DNA from: Legionella londiniensis
GTDB lineage: Bacteria; Pseudomonadota; Gammaproteobacteria; Legionellales; Legionellaceae
DNA length: 64,000 nt
Direction: 5' to 3'
Assembly (NCBI RefSeq): GCF_001467825.1
Contig: NZ_LNYK01000014.1
Coordinates: 251,287 to 315,286 of the forward strand
Shown: positions 56,787 through 64,000 of the stretch, one piece after another
Layout of the letters: the number at the start of each line of letters is the position of its first letter
Numbering within the stretch: the stretch's first letter is position 1
The notes under the pieces: generated by a model
The model's input: the letters and a program-made list of their open reading frames with translations, nothing else
Databases searched by the model: none
What the model was told of the DNA's origin: nothing
Made by a program: the position numbers and the translations under genes

Positions 56787-57365
56787 TCAGCGCAGGTTGC
56801 TTGAAGCAAATTCCCAGTTGACGAGCCGCCAAAAAGCACCAAGATAATCAGGACGCCTGTTGCGATAGTCGATGTAATAGGCATGTTCCCAGACATCACA
56901 GGTCAATAGGGCAGTTAATCCCTGCGTCATGGGGGTTCCGGCATTACTGGTGCTGATTAATTCCAAATTGCCGCTGCTATTCTGCACGAGCCATGCCCAG
57001 CCTGACCCAAAGGTGTTGATGGCAGTTTGCGTAAAATCTTCCTGAAATTTTTTAAAAGAACCAAATGAGCGGTTGATGGCATCAGCCAGCTTGCCGTTAG
57101 GCTCGCCCCCGCCGTTGGGAGACAGGCAATGCCAGTAAAAAGTATGGTTCCAAACTTGCGCTGCATTGTTAAACAAACTCCCGGAAGATTTTTTGATCAC
57201 GTCTTCAAGGCTCATTGAGGCAAAATCCGTATTTTCCGTAAGCTTGTTTAAATTATTGACATAGGCCTGATGGTGTTTGCCATAATGGTATTCGAGTGTT
57301 TCTTCAGAAATATGGGGCGCCAATGCATCTTTAGCATAAGGAAGCGCGGGTAGCTCAAACGTCAT
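56787..57365 (-). CDS. sodB: Iron superoxide dismutase
   Basis: 192 residues, the FeSOD size. Metal ligands are in [10 protein letters not shown] (His), [15 protein letters not shown] (His) and [20 protein letters not shown] (Asp, His). The start follows AGGAG-type GGAGAC. It dismutates superoxide in the cytoplasm. It is divergent from grxD-ahpC, placing three oxidative-stress genes together. Confidence 0.96.
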   Translation of the reverse strand: MTFELPALPYAKDALAPHISEETLEYHYGKHHQAYVNNLNKLTENTDFASMSLEDVIKKSSGSLFNNAAQVWNHTFYWHCLSPNGGGEPNGKLADAINRSFGSFKKFQEDFTQTAINTFGSGWAWLVQNSSGNLELISTSNAGTPMTQGLTALLTCDVWEHAYYIDYRNRRPDYLGAFWRLVNWEFASSNLR

Positions 57366-57407
57366 GTCAGTCTCCTGCAGTATTTGGTGGATGATTCGCT
57401 TGGCGAC

Positions 57408-57419
57408 TTTTGATCAAAA
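57408..57419. promoter_or_regulatory. 12-bp palindrome in the sodB leader
   Basis: TTTTGATCAAAA is a perfect palindrome within the sodB 5' leader. It could be an operator, or a chance AT-rich palindrome. Confidence 0.3.
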
Positions 57420-57456
57420 AGAGTTGCTTTCTTGGATCAATTGCCGGCAAGAGCTA

Positions 57457-57484
57457 AGTGTAGCAGGATAAAAAACAGTTTCAA
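57457..57484 (-). promoter_or_regulatory. sodB promoter
   Basis: On the minus strand TTGAAA (57484-57479), a 16-bp spacer and TACACT (57462-57457). A leader of about 85 bases would precede the sodB ATG. Confidence 0.6.
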
Positions 57485-57497
57485 TCTTTCCCGGGAG

Positions 57498-57526
57498 TTG
57501 CGATGTGGTCTCATTTTCGCCATAAT
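57498..57526 (+). promoter_or_regulatory. grxD-ahpC promoter
   Basis: TTGCGA (57498-57503), a 17-bp spacer and CATAAT (57521-57526), starting about 30 bp before the grxD ATG. Confidence 0.65.
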
Positions 57527-57558
57527 TGCAATATTAATAAGATTAGCCAATAGGTGTT

Positions 57559-57879
57559 ATGGTGGAAACAATTGATAAGATTAAAAAGCAAATTGCTGAA
57601 AACGCAATATTATTATATATGAAGGGCAGCCCCAAGATGCCGCAATGCGGATTTTCAGCCCGGGCAGCACAGTGCATTGAGGCTTGCGGCGTTGATTTTG
57701 CCTATGTCGATGTGCTTGCCAATCCGGATATCCGCCAGGTTTTGCCGCAATATGCTGATTGGCCTACGTTTCCCCAGCTTTATGTTAAAGGCGAGCTGAT
57801 AGGCGGGTCTGATATTATTGCCGAAATGTATGCCAAGGGCGAATTGGAAACCCTGTTAAGAGAAGCTGTAACTGCATAA
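57559..57879 (+). CDS. grxD: Monothiol glutaredoxin (Grx4 type)
   Basis: 106 residues with the CGFS active site in KMPQCGFSARAAQCIEACGV and WPTFPQLYVKGELIGGSDII. Monothiol Grx proteins carry 2Fe-2S clusters with glutathione. The peroxiredoxin gene follows by 23 bp on the same strand, so they share a promoter. Confidence 0.95.
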   Translation: MVETIDKIKKQIAENAILLYMKGSPKMPQCGFSARAAQCIEACGVDFAYVDVLANPDIRQVLPQYADWPTFPQLYVKGELIGGSDIIAEMYAKGELETLLREAVTA

Positions 57880-57902
57880 CTATCGATTAAATGGAGACGA
57901 AG

Positions 57903-58508
57903 ATGAGTGTTTTAGTTGGACGCAAAGCCCCTGATTTTACTGTTCCTGCCGTGCTGGGCAATGGCGAAATTGTTGATAAATTCAATCTGCATGAGAACCT
58001 GAAGGGCAAGTACGGTTTGATTTTTTTCTATCCTCTTGACTTTACATTTGTTTGCCCTTCGGAGTTGATTGCTTTAGATCACCGTATGGAAGAATTTAAA
58101 AGCCGTAATGTAGAAGTTATTGCTGTGTCGATTGATTCGCAATTTACTCATAATGCTTATCGCAATACACCCGTTGCTGATGGCGGTATCGGCCCTGTAA
58201 AATATACCTTGGCAGCTGATGTGACTCATAGCATCTGCCAAGCATACGGCGTAGAACATCCAGTTGCTGGTGTTGCATTTCGTGGCGCATTTGTTATTGA
58301 TCAAAATGGTATGGTGCGCTCGCAAATTGTAAACGACTTGCCAATTGGCCGGAATGTGGATGAGCTTCTCAGGATTATCGATGCAGTTCAGTTTTTTGAA
58401 GCCAATGGTGAAGTTTGTCCCGCAGGCTGGGAAAAAGGAAAACCCGGCATGAAGGCATCCCCCCAGGGTGTTGCCCAATACCTCTCCGAGCATTCCGGCT
58501 CATTGTAA
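57903..58508 (+). CDS. ahpC: AhpC-type 2-Cys peroxiredoxin
   Basis: 201 residues from ATG 57903 (GGAGA 7 bases upstream). Peroxidatic Cys in FTFVCPSEL, the resolving Cys in GEVCPAGWEKGKPGM, and the GGIGPVKYTL motif are present. It reduces hydrogen and organic peroxides using a thioredoxin- or AhpD-type partner not in this window. Confidence 0.94.
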   Translation: MSVLVGRKAPDFTVPAVLGNGEIVDKFNLHENLKGKYGLIFFYPLDFTFVCPSELIALDHRMEEFKSRNVEVIAVSIDSQFTHNAYRNTPVADGGIGPVKYTLAADVTHSICQAYGVEHPVAGVAFRGAFVIDQNGMVRSQIVNDLPIGRNVDELLRIIDAVQFFEANGEVCPAGWEKGKPGMKASPQGVAQYLSEHSGSL

Positions 58509-58514
58509 GTTCTC

Positions 58515-58549
58515 TTTGGTTGGGCGCCTGCTCAACCAAACCTATTTTT
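58515..58549. terminator. Bidirectional terminator between ahpC and rnt
   Basis: TTTGGTTG (58515-58522) pairs with CAACCAAA (58533-58540), followed by CCTATTTTTT on the plus strand. It serves ahpC and overlaps the end of the convergent rnt gene. Confidence 0.75.
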
Positions 58550-59168
58550 TGGTGTGTGTTGGAAACTGATTTTTAGTCAGTTTATTCATTTTTTCCCATG
58601 AGTTGACGATGGAGCAAAATAATTCTGCCGTTTTTTGCGCATCATAAATGGCGGAATGAGCCTCGTTGATATCAAAATCAATCTTTGCCGCTTTTGCTGC
58701 CTTTGCCAGTACGGTCTGACCAAAGGCCAAGCCCGAAAGGGTTGCGGTATCAAAACAGGTAAATTTGTGAAAAGGCGATTGCAGCCCGGTTCGTTTAACC
58801 GCTTCTTTAATAAAGAGAAGATCAAACCAGGCATTATGGCCTACAAGCACTGCCCGCTGGCAGTGATATTCAGCCAGGGCGGAGCGAATGGGTTGAAACA
58901 AGCGTTCCAAAGCTGTTTTTTCATCCACTGCAAAACGTAAGGGCTGAAAGGGATCGATCCTGTTGAATGCCAGTGATTCGGCATCAAGCTCCGCATCTTT
59001 AAAAGGGAGTATATGCTCGAAATAATATTCAGCAGGGATAAAGTCTCCTTTTGCGTTGAGCCGCAGCAATACAATACACATTTCCAGCAGCGGGTTTTTT
59101 TGGGGGTCGACTCCGGCTGTTTCGACATCGACCACCACGGGCAAAAAGCCCCGAAACCTGTTTTTCAT
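58542..59168 (-). CDS. rnt: Ribonuclease T
   Basis: 208 residues from ATG 59168 (MKNRFRGFLPVVVDVETAG). DEDDh residues: VDVETAG (Asp, Glu), VGHNAWFDLLFI (Asp) and EAHSAIYDAQKTAELF (His, Asp). It trims the 3' ends of tRNA and small RNAs. It follows pyrC by 7 bp on the same strand. A longer frame to 59291 is not supported by homology to the family start. Confidence 0.94.
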   Translation of the reverse strand: MKNRFRGFLPVVVDVETAGVDPQKNPLLEMCIVLLRLNAKGDFIPAEYYFEHILPFKDAELDAESLAFNRIDPFQPLRFAVDEKTALERLFQPIRSALAEYHCQRAVLVGHNAWFDLLFIKEAVKRTGLQSPFHKFTCFDTATLSGLAFGQTVLAKAAKAAKIDFDINEAHSAIYDAQKTAELFCSIVNSWEKMNKLTKNQFPTHTKK

Positions 59169-59175
59169 ATAATGG

Positions 59176-60210
59176 CTAGCCTTCACCCGCAATACTCCAT
59201 GCCAACTCCTCACCCGCAGCGATAGGAACCACAGGGCTTCGGCCAAAGGGAAGGGTTTTAGGGATAATTTGCTTTTGCTTGATAAGCTCAATGGATTGGT
59301 TGGTTAACGGTAAATGATAAAACTCAGCGCCGTACCGGCTTAAAAAAGGAGCAAGCCTTGCAAGATGGCCGCCCTGGTCAAAGAGTTCGGCATATAAGGC
59401 CAGAGCAAATGGCGCAGAATATATTCCAGCACATCCGCACGCGCTTTCTTTGCTGCCTTGCGCGTGCGGGGCGCTGTCTGTGCCGGCAAAGAATTTGCGG
59501 TCGCCGCTCATCGCTGCCTGCCTTAGAGCAATTTGATCCTGTTCTGTCTTGAGTATAGGCAGGCAATAATAATGAGGCCTTATCCCCCCTGCCAGCAAAT
59601 GATTGCGGTTATAGAGAAGATGATGCGGCGTTATGGTTGCTGCAATGCAATCGGAAGCCTGTTTTACAAATTCTACTGCAGCTCTGGTGGATATGTGTTC
59701 CAATACAATACGCAATCTGGGAAAATTTTTTGTTATGGGTTTTAAACACTCTTCAATAAATAAACGTTCACGGGCAAAAATATCGCCATGAGTCACTTCC
59801 CCGTGAATTTGTAAAACCAAATCATATTCCTGCATTAAAGACAATAAAGGATAAAGTTTTGAGACGGACTCAGCGCCTTCTGCCGAATTGGTCGTCGCGC
59901 CTTTGGGATAAAGCTTGGCTCCAAGAATAAAAGATTCATCGCGGGCTTTTGCAAGCTCTTCAGGCGTTACCGTTTCATTCAGGTATAAAGTCATATATGG
60001 GATAAAGTTGGCCGCATGATTTTGTGCGGCAAGGATGCGCTCGCGATATGCCATGACTTCAGCAACAGCGGTTAGAGGCGGTTGCAAATTCGGCATGACC
60101 AGCGCGCGGTGAAAATGTTTCGCCGTCGCCTCAACCGTATGGGCTAAAGCTTCCCCATCGCGCAGATGAACGTGCCAGTCATCTGGTCTTGGTATGGTTA
60201 AATGATTCAC
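59176..60210 (-). CDS. pyrC: Dihydroorotase
   Basis: 344 residues, type II zinc dihydroorotase of pyrimidine biosynthesis. PDDWHVHLRDGEAL supplies the His-x-His pair, GAKLYPKGATTNS the carboxylated Lys, LQIHGEVT and VLEHISTRAAVE two His ligands, and FFAGTDSAPHAQGSKE the catalytic Asp. Length matches E. coli PyrC (348). Confidence 0.96.
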   Translation of the reverse strand: MNHLTIPRPDDWHVHLRDGEALAHTVEATAKHFHRALVMPNLQPPLTAVAEVMAYRERILAAQNHAANFIPYMTLYLNETVTPEELAKARDESFILGAKLYPKGATTNSAEGAESVSKLYPLLSLMQEYDLVLQIHGEVTHGDIFARERLFIEECLKPITKNFPRLRIVLEHISTRAAVEFVKQASDCIAATITPHHLLYNRNHLLAGGIRPHYYCLPILKTEQDQIALRQAAMSGDRKFFAGTDSAPHAQGSKESACGCAGIYSAPFALALYAELFDQGGHLARLAPFLSRYGAEFYHLPLTNQSIELIKQKQIIPKTLPFGRSPVVPIAAGEELAWSIAGEG

Positions 60211-60313
60211 AAAAGCAGGCCTTGATTCAATGGCAATGCGCCGAATTATAGCCGATGTTATGCGCTCACGTCATTTTTTGCGATAGAACATGTTTCCTGG
60301 CTATCAGCTTCTG

Positions 60314-60343
60314 TTGACAATAAAAAAAATGAATTAGGATAAT
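60314..60343 (+). promoter_or_regulatory. Promoter of the first MOMP gene
   Basis: Perfect TTGACA (60314-60319), an 18-bp spacer, and GATAAT (60338-60343), the same hexamers as at the second MOMP gene. Confidence 0.75.
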
Positions 60344-60382
60344 AGCGCGGATATTATGCACTTAAACGGAATCGGAGTATCC

Positions 60383-61297
60383 ATGAATTATCTATTAAGA
60401 ATCAGCGCACTTGCCTTGTTGTTCAGTATGGGGGCGGCCCATAGTGGAACCCCCGGGGTAATTTGTTCTGCTTTGGATGTTTTAGTCCCCTGCGAAATAA
60501 CAGGCTGGGATTTTGCAGCGCAGGCTTTAAATTTGCGCGCTGAATACAGCAATAGCCAGATTTTTTCTTCTTTTACTTTTCCAACAGTCGCGGAACTTTA
60601 TGACTTGCCGCTTGAATCAAATTGGGGTTTCAAGGTTGAAGGCTCGCATCACTTCGGCATGGGCAATGACATTACAGTGAGCTGGTATCACTACAGCAAG
60701 GAAAGCAATTTTAAGGTTAACCGCACCATTCAGGGCATTCCTGTTGTCCTCGATATTGAGCTTGAGCCCAAATGGGACGCTGTTAATGCCGAATTCGGCC
60801 AGTTGGTGGAATTAGGCAGGCGCGAGAATATCCGTTTTCACGCGGGCGCACAATTTGCAAGAATAAGCACAGATTATTATCAAACCGTAACGGGTTTTTT
60901 AATAACCGACCGATTGCAAATGAAATTTAATGGTTTTGGCCCAAGACTCGGCGCAGACTATGAATATGGATGGCAGAATGGATTTAAATTATATGCCAAT
61001 GGCGCTGCAGCCATCTTAGCGGGAGACAGCCAGTTCAATACCGCAACCACAGGCATCATTAATCTTCCAGCCGCCACCGCAAGAGGAATAAAGACTGCCC
61101 TTGTGCCCGAGATAGAAGGCAAACTGGGAGCCAGGCTCAAATATGTCATTGCCCAGGGTGACTTGTTTTTTGATGCAGGCTACCTCTGGCAGAATTATTT
61201 CGGCGTACAGACAGCGATTGTTGCGGGCACAGGCAACGGCATGGATTTTTCACTGCATGGCCCCTACCTTGGTGTGAAGTACATGGGCTATGTTTAA
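60383..61297 (+). CDS. Legionella major outer membrane protein (MOMP) family porin, copy 1
   Basis: 304 residues from ATG 60383 (GGAG upstream). Signal peptide MNYLLRISALALLFSMGAA. The mature N-terminus has the two-Cys pattern GVICSALDVLVPCEITGWDF, followed by beta-strand-rich repeats ending in GPYLGVKYMGYV with the usual porin C-terminal pattern. It shares the PCE.x.WD motif with its two neighbours. MOMP is the major cell-surface porin and complement receptor in Legionella; this diverged copy (e.g. LNLRAEY instead of LYLRP) may be less expressed. Confidence 0.88.
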   Translation: MNYLLRISALALLFSMGAAHSGTPGVICSALDVLVPCEITGWDFAAQALNLRAEYSNSQIFSSFTFPTVAELYDLPLESNWGFKVEGSHHFGMGNDITVSWYHYSKESNFKVNRTIQGIPVVLDIELEPKWDAVNAEFGQLVELGRRENIRFHAGAQFARISTDYYQTVTGFLITDRLQMKFNGFGPRLGADYEYGWQNGFKLYANGAAAILAGDSQFNTATTGIINLPAATARGIKTALVPEIEGKLGARLKYVIAQGDLFFDAGYLWQNYFGVQTAIVAGTGNGMDFSLHGPYLGVKYMGYV

Positions 61298-61334
61298 AAA
61301 AATATTGATTTATTAAAATAACGTTATACAATAA

Positions 61335-61366
61335 ATAGCATTGCTAAGCAGCCATAGCAACACTAT
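61335..61366. terminator. Imperfect hairpin after MOMP copy 1
   Basis: ATAGCATTGCT (61335-61345) and AGCAACACTAT (61356-61366) pair at 9 of 11 positions, followed by TGTTTATT. A weak terminator in the 320-bp gap before the next MOMP gene. Confidence 0.35.
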
Positions 61367-61479
61367 TGTTTATTAGGAATAAATGCTTGTTAAACATATG
61401 GTTATGTGTAACGAATGGCGTCTTTGAGTAAAATAAAGGCATTGATGTTATAAAAACAAGTAATTTATTTGCAATGATG

Positions 61480-61508
61480 TTGACAATAGGAAAATCAGGC
61501 TGGATAAT
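61480..61508 (+). promoter_or_regulatory. Strong promoter of the second MOMP gene
   Basis: Perfect TTGACA (61480-61485), exactly 17 bp, and GATAAT (61503-61508; 5 of 6). It gives a leader of about 100 bases before ATG 61618. In the gap 61298-61617 nothing else but the hairpin above was seen. Confidence 0.85.
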
Positions 61509-61617
61509 CGTCCCATGTACGTTTTCGGATTAGAGCGATGATGGCGTACTGTAGTCAATACAAAGTTGTGGCTTGACGAAAAAAACGGAAATTAATAATA
61601 AAAAAGTGGAGATAAGT

Positions 61618-62601
61618 ATGTTAAATCTGAAAAAAACAGCTGTAGCTGTTCTTGCTTTCGGTAGCAGTGCTGCATTTGCCGGCACCATGGGTCCTGTATG
61701 CACTCCTGGAAATGTTACCGTTCCCTGCGAAAGCACTGCTTGGGATATCGGCATCCAGGCGCTTTACCTGAAGCCTTCTTATAATGATAACGGTTTCAAC
61801 TATATTGGTACCACTTCTACAACCACCAATGGTACGACAGTAACAACCGTTCATGAATCTGACCCAGATTGGGGATGGGGCTTTAAACTGGAAGCTTCTT
61901 ACCATTTCGGAACCGGAAATGATCTGAACTTAAACTGGTACCATCTGGATGACAACAGCAATACCCAAACATTCGGCGCTAACTTTGAATTGTTTGGTGA
62001 TTTTGATAACGCTTTTGACCCAGCAATTTATAACTCTCAAAGAGTAACGATTGACCCACGTTGGGATGCAGTGAACCTGGAGTTCGGTCAGCATGTTGAC
62101 TTTGGCGCGCTGAAAAACATCCGCTTCCATGGCGGCGTACAATATGCCCGCATTGAAACCGACCTGGCTTGGGTGGCAAGCGGAGCAGACGGCTTGTTCG
62201 GAAGCCTCAAGGCTAACAGCAAGTACTCAGGTTTCGGTCCCCGTATCGGCGCTGATTACTCTTATGACCTCGGCAACGGCTTGGCCATGTATGCCAAAGG
62301 TGCCGGCGCTATCCTGGTTGGCGACAGCGATTTTGACGTGGTTGCTAATTTTGGTGCCACTGGGTTTAATACTGTTACACTTTCTGGCGTTGCTGACAGC
62401 AAAACAGCTATCGTTCCTGAAGTTGAAGCCAAACTGGGTCTGACTTACACCTACGCTATGGCTCAAGGCGACCTGAGCATTGACGCTGGCTGGATGTGGG
62501 TCAACTACTTCAACGCACAAACAAGCATCAACCTGGACGACTCCGATTTCGGCGTTCAAGGCCCATTCGTTGGTCTGAAGTGGGTTGGTACTGTTGTCTA
62601 A
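61618..62601 (+). CDS. Legionella major outer membrane protein (MOMP) family porin, copy 2
   Basis: 327 residues from ATG 61618 (GGAGATA 6-9 bases upstream). Signal peptide [20 protein letters not shown] with AG; mature [20 protein letters not shown] then [11 protein letters not shown], beta-strand repeats, and a C-terminus [13 protein letters not shown]. Codon choice is biased towards CTG, GGT and AAC compared with the neighbours, indicating the highest expression of the three. A consensus promoter and a strong terminator frame it. Cysteines probably form inter-chain disulfides, as known for Legionella MOMP. Confidence 0.92.
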   Translation: MLNLKKTAVAVLAFGSSAAFAGTMGPVCTPGNVTVPCESTAWDIGIQALYLKPSYNDNGFNYIGTTSTTTNGTTVTTVHESDPDWGWGFKLEASYHFGTGNDLNLNWYHLDDNSNTQTFGANFELFGDFDNAFDPAIYNSQRVTIDPRWDAVNLEFGQHVDFGALKNIRFHGGVQYARIETDLAWVASGADGLFGSLKANSKYSGFGPRIGADYSYDLGNGLAMYAKGAGAILVGDSDFDVVANFGATGFNTVTLSGVADSKTAIVPEVEAKLGLTYTYAMAQGDLSIDAGWMWVNYFNAQTSINLDDSDFGVQGPFVGLKWVGTVV

Positions 62602-62622
62602 TCCCGGCTGATCCGACTTATG

Positions 62623-62654
62623 AAACCCATCCCCTAGGTGATGGGTTTTTTTTT
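62623..62654 (+). terminator. Strong intrinsic terminator after MOMP copy 2
   Basis: AAACCCATC (62623-62631) pairs with GATGGGTTT (62640-62648) and is followed by TTTTTT. It lies only 26 bp before the start of the third MOMP gene. Confidence 0.9.
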
Positions 62655-62679
62655 ACCAGAAAAGGGAGTAATTGAAAAT

Positions 62680-63618
62680 ATGATGCAAAAAGTACTTGCT
62701 ACCTTGGCAGGCTTAGCCATAAGCAGCCTGGCCGCTGCCGGCACTGAAGGCGCAATTGTCAATGTGGGATGTGTACCCGGCAGTGTAACAATACCCTGTG
62801 AAAAAAGAGCATGGGATATTGGAGTAGAAGCGTTATATTTGCGTCCCGCCTATACGGCAGAACGGGCAAGGTTTACTGTGGGGCAAAATTATCGGGAAAT
62901 CGCTAATGACTGGGGATGGGGATTTGCCCTGCAAGGGTCTTACCATTTCCGCCAGGGCAATGACATTACACTGCACTGGATCCATTATGATGTGAGCAGT
63001 GATGTAGGCCGATTTAGAGGTCCAGTCCCAACATTTGGTAACGCAGAATTTGCATTGGATCACTTAAATAAGTTTGATCAGGTTAATCTGGTATTCGGAC
63101 AGCATACTGATTTTGGCACCCTGAAAAATGCGAGGTATTATGCCGGACTGCAATATGCGGATATTCGAAGTTCTTTCAACCGAGTTTATAATGTGCCATT
63201 ACCGGCCCTTCTGAACGGGATTACCGGGATAAGCGCCTATGACAATGCCGATTTCAATGGGGTGGGGCCCGTTATCGGCATAGATTACATCTATGATTTG
63301 CCAAAGGGCCTTAGCCTTACAGCCAATGCAGCTACTGCCGTATTGTATGGCACAGGCCGTAATCAAACCCAATTTGCTTTCTCGCCAACAGGACTCGTGC
63401 CAACTTTGAGCTACGGCAGTAAACAAGGGATAGTGCCTTCGCTTGAGGCAAAACTGGGGTTGGCTTATTCAATTATCATGACCAATAGCATGCTTAATCT
63501 CATGGGCGGCTATCAAGTGGTCAATTACTTTAATGCCCTGCCGCTCTTAACCGGTAGCAGCAGTGACTTTGGTCTATATGGCCCCTATCTAGGCCTTAAT
63601 TTCCTGTCAGATGTTTAA
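62680..63618 (+). CDS. Legionella major outer membrane protein (MOMP) family porin, copy 3
   Basis: 312 residues from ATG 62680 (AAAGGGAG 11 bases upstream). Signal peptide MMQKVLATLAGLAISSLAAA; mature GCVPGSVTIPCEKRAWDIGV then EALYLRPAY, and a C-terminus GPYLGLNFLSDV. No promoter is evident between it and the terminator of copy 2, so it probably depends on readthrough. It has diverged clearly from copy 2 while keeping the two-Cys N-terminus. Confidence 0.88.
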   Translation: MMQKVLATLAGLAISSLAAAGTEGAIVNVGCVPGSVTIPCEKRAWDIGVEALYLRPAYTAERARFTVGQNYREIANDWGWGFALQGSYHFRQGNDITLHWIHYDVSSDVGRFRGPVPTFGNAEFALDHLNKFDQVNLVFGQHTDFGTLKNARYYAGLQYADIRSSFNRVYNVPLPALLNGITGISAYDNADFNGVGPVIGIDYIYDLPKGLSLTANAATAVLYGTGRNQTQFAFSPTGLVPTLSYGSKQGIVPSLEAKLGLAYSIIMTNSMLNLMGGYQVVNYFNALPLLTGSSSDFGLYGPYLGLNFLSDV

Positions 63619-63645
63619 AACCTTTTAATTTACGATTCCTTTCCC

Positions 63646-63670
63646 GGCGATGCCACTATAAGGCATCGCC
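63646..63670. terminator. Stem-loop after MOMP copy 3
   Basis: GGCGATGCC (63646-63654) and GGCATCGCC (63662-63670) form a perfect 9-bp stem with the 7-base loop ACTATAA. Only a short CTTTAG follows, so it may be a rho-assisted terminator. Confidence 0.55.
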
Positions 63671-63767
63671 GCACTTTAGCTTAAAAAGCCTTTGCCGAGT
63701 ACTGGTCACCTGCTCTTCTGCGCGATATAATCGCCACTCAGTAAAAAAAATAAACAGGAGTCTCAGC

Positions 63768-64000
63768 GTGAAACACAAAGCTCTTATTGTGGCCATGTGC
63801 ATTGGTGCTTTTCCTCTCCATGCAGCAATGGATCAAGAACAACTGCAGCAGCAGGTACATCGCCTGGAAGAGCAATCGCGGGACATGCAAGCGGAATTGA
63901 ACCGCCTAAAACAGCAAATCGGCAAACAAAACCTTGTAAAAAAAGACATACAAACAAAAAAAAAGGCTGATGCGAGTTTAGCCCCGCCATCCAACACAAA
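63768..64000 (+). CDS. Partial exported coiled-coil protein (continues beyond the right edge)
   Basis: An open frame from GTG 63768 (CAGGAG at 63755-63760) reaches the edge without a stop. Signal peptide VKHKALIVAMCIGAFPLHAA is followed by a short coiled coil (DQEQLQQQVHRLEEQSRDMQ) and a Lys-rich linker. This start pattern is common to a group of Legionella outer-membrane-linked proteins (DUF3573-like), but the diagnostic domain would lie outside. Function unknown. Confidence 0.7.
   Translation, partial: MKHKALIVAMCIGAFPLHAAMDQEQLQQQVHRLEEQSRDMQAELNRLKQQIGKQNLVKKDIQTKKKADASLAPPSNT

Overview
The window looks like the replication-origin region of a Legionella-type gammaproteobacterium. The evidence is three tandem Legionella major outer membrane protein (MOMP) paralogs at the right end, a kaiC/kaiB/c-di-GMP operon, several large coiled-coil/multi-membrane proteins without recognisable families (a hallmark of Legionellaceae), and an otherwise standard gammaproteobacterial housekeeping set. 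The species cannot be named from the sequence alone. No rRNA, tRNA, CRISPR array or prophage was seen.

Layout: (1) 1-2.0 kb: a truncated coiled-coil gene, a cytochrome c5 and an L,D-transpeptidase lipoprotein, ending in REP-like palindromes. (2) 2.0-6.4 kb: the gatCAB operon, with a complete IS5/IS427-type insertion sequence just upstream that abuts a heavy-metal RND pump remnant. (3) 6.4-14.5 kb: lpoA and rsmI divergent, an unknown membrane protein, then mnmE-yidC-yidD-rnpA-rpmH reading leftwards. (4) 14.5-15.6 kb: AT-rich oriC with DnaA boxes. (5) 15.6-22.5 kb: dnaA-dnaN-recF, a small membrane protein and gyrB; two parS sites lie inside recF. (6) 22.5-26.9 kb: kaiC-kaiB and a PAS-GGDEF-EAL-CZB gene broken by a -1 frameshift at a U_UUU_UUA heptamer. 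(7) 27-36 kb: yqjD/E/K-like membrane genes, hfq-hflX, a thioredoxin-like protein, a TauE/SafE transporter, a UDP-glucose dehydrogenase, darP and rlmKL. (8) 36-45 kb: parC with two consensus DnaA boxes upstream, a large unknown protein, zapA, and ygfB-pepP-ubiH-ubiI. (9) 45-52.5 kb: a secreted papain-like peptidase facing a three-gene retropepsin/transglutaminase-7TM/ATP-grasp operon, then a 613-residue membrane protein, a DUF4254 protein and a secreted protein. (10) 52.5-60.2 kb: rnr-rlmB, argD, divergent sodB and grxD-ahpC, and pyrC-rnt. (11) 60.3-64 kb: the three MOMP genes and the start of a coiled-coil exported protein.

How the genes work together: the centre is the replication hub (initiator, clamp, RecF, gyrase B, oriC, parS), flanked by translation-related modules (gatCAB, rpmH/rnpA, mnmE, rsmI, rlmKL, rlmB, rnr, hfq). 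Signalling is represented by the kai/c-di-GMP operon, oxidative defence by sodB/grxD/ahpC, and the surface by MOMPs, the L,D-transpeptidase and LpoA. The points most worth a second look are the frameshifted c-di-GMP protein, the parS pair in recF, DnaA boxes at parC, a possible antisense RNA at hfq, the IS next to gatCAB, and the unnamed large membrane proteins that could be secretion-system substrates.
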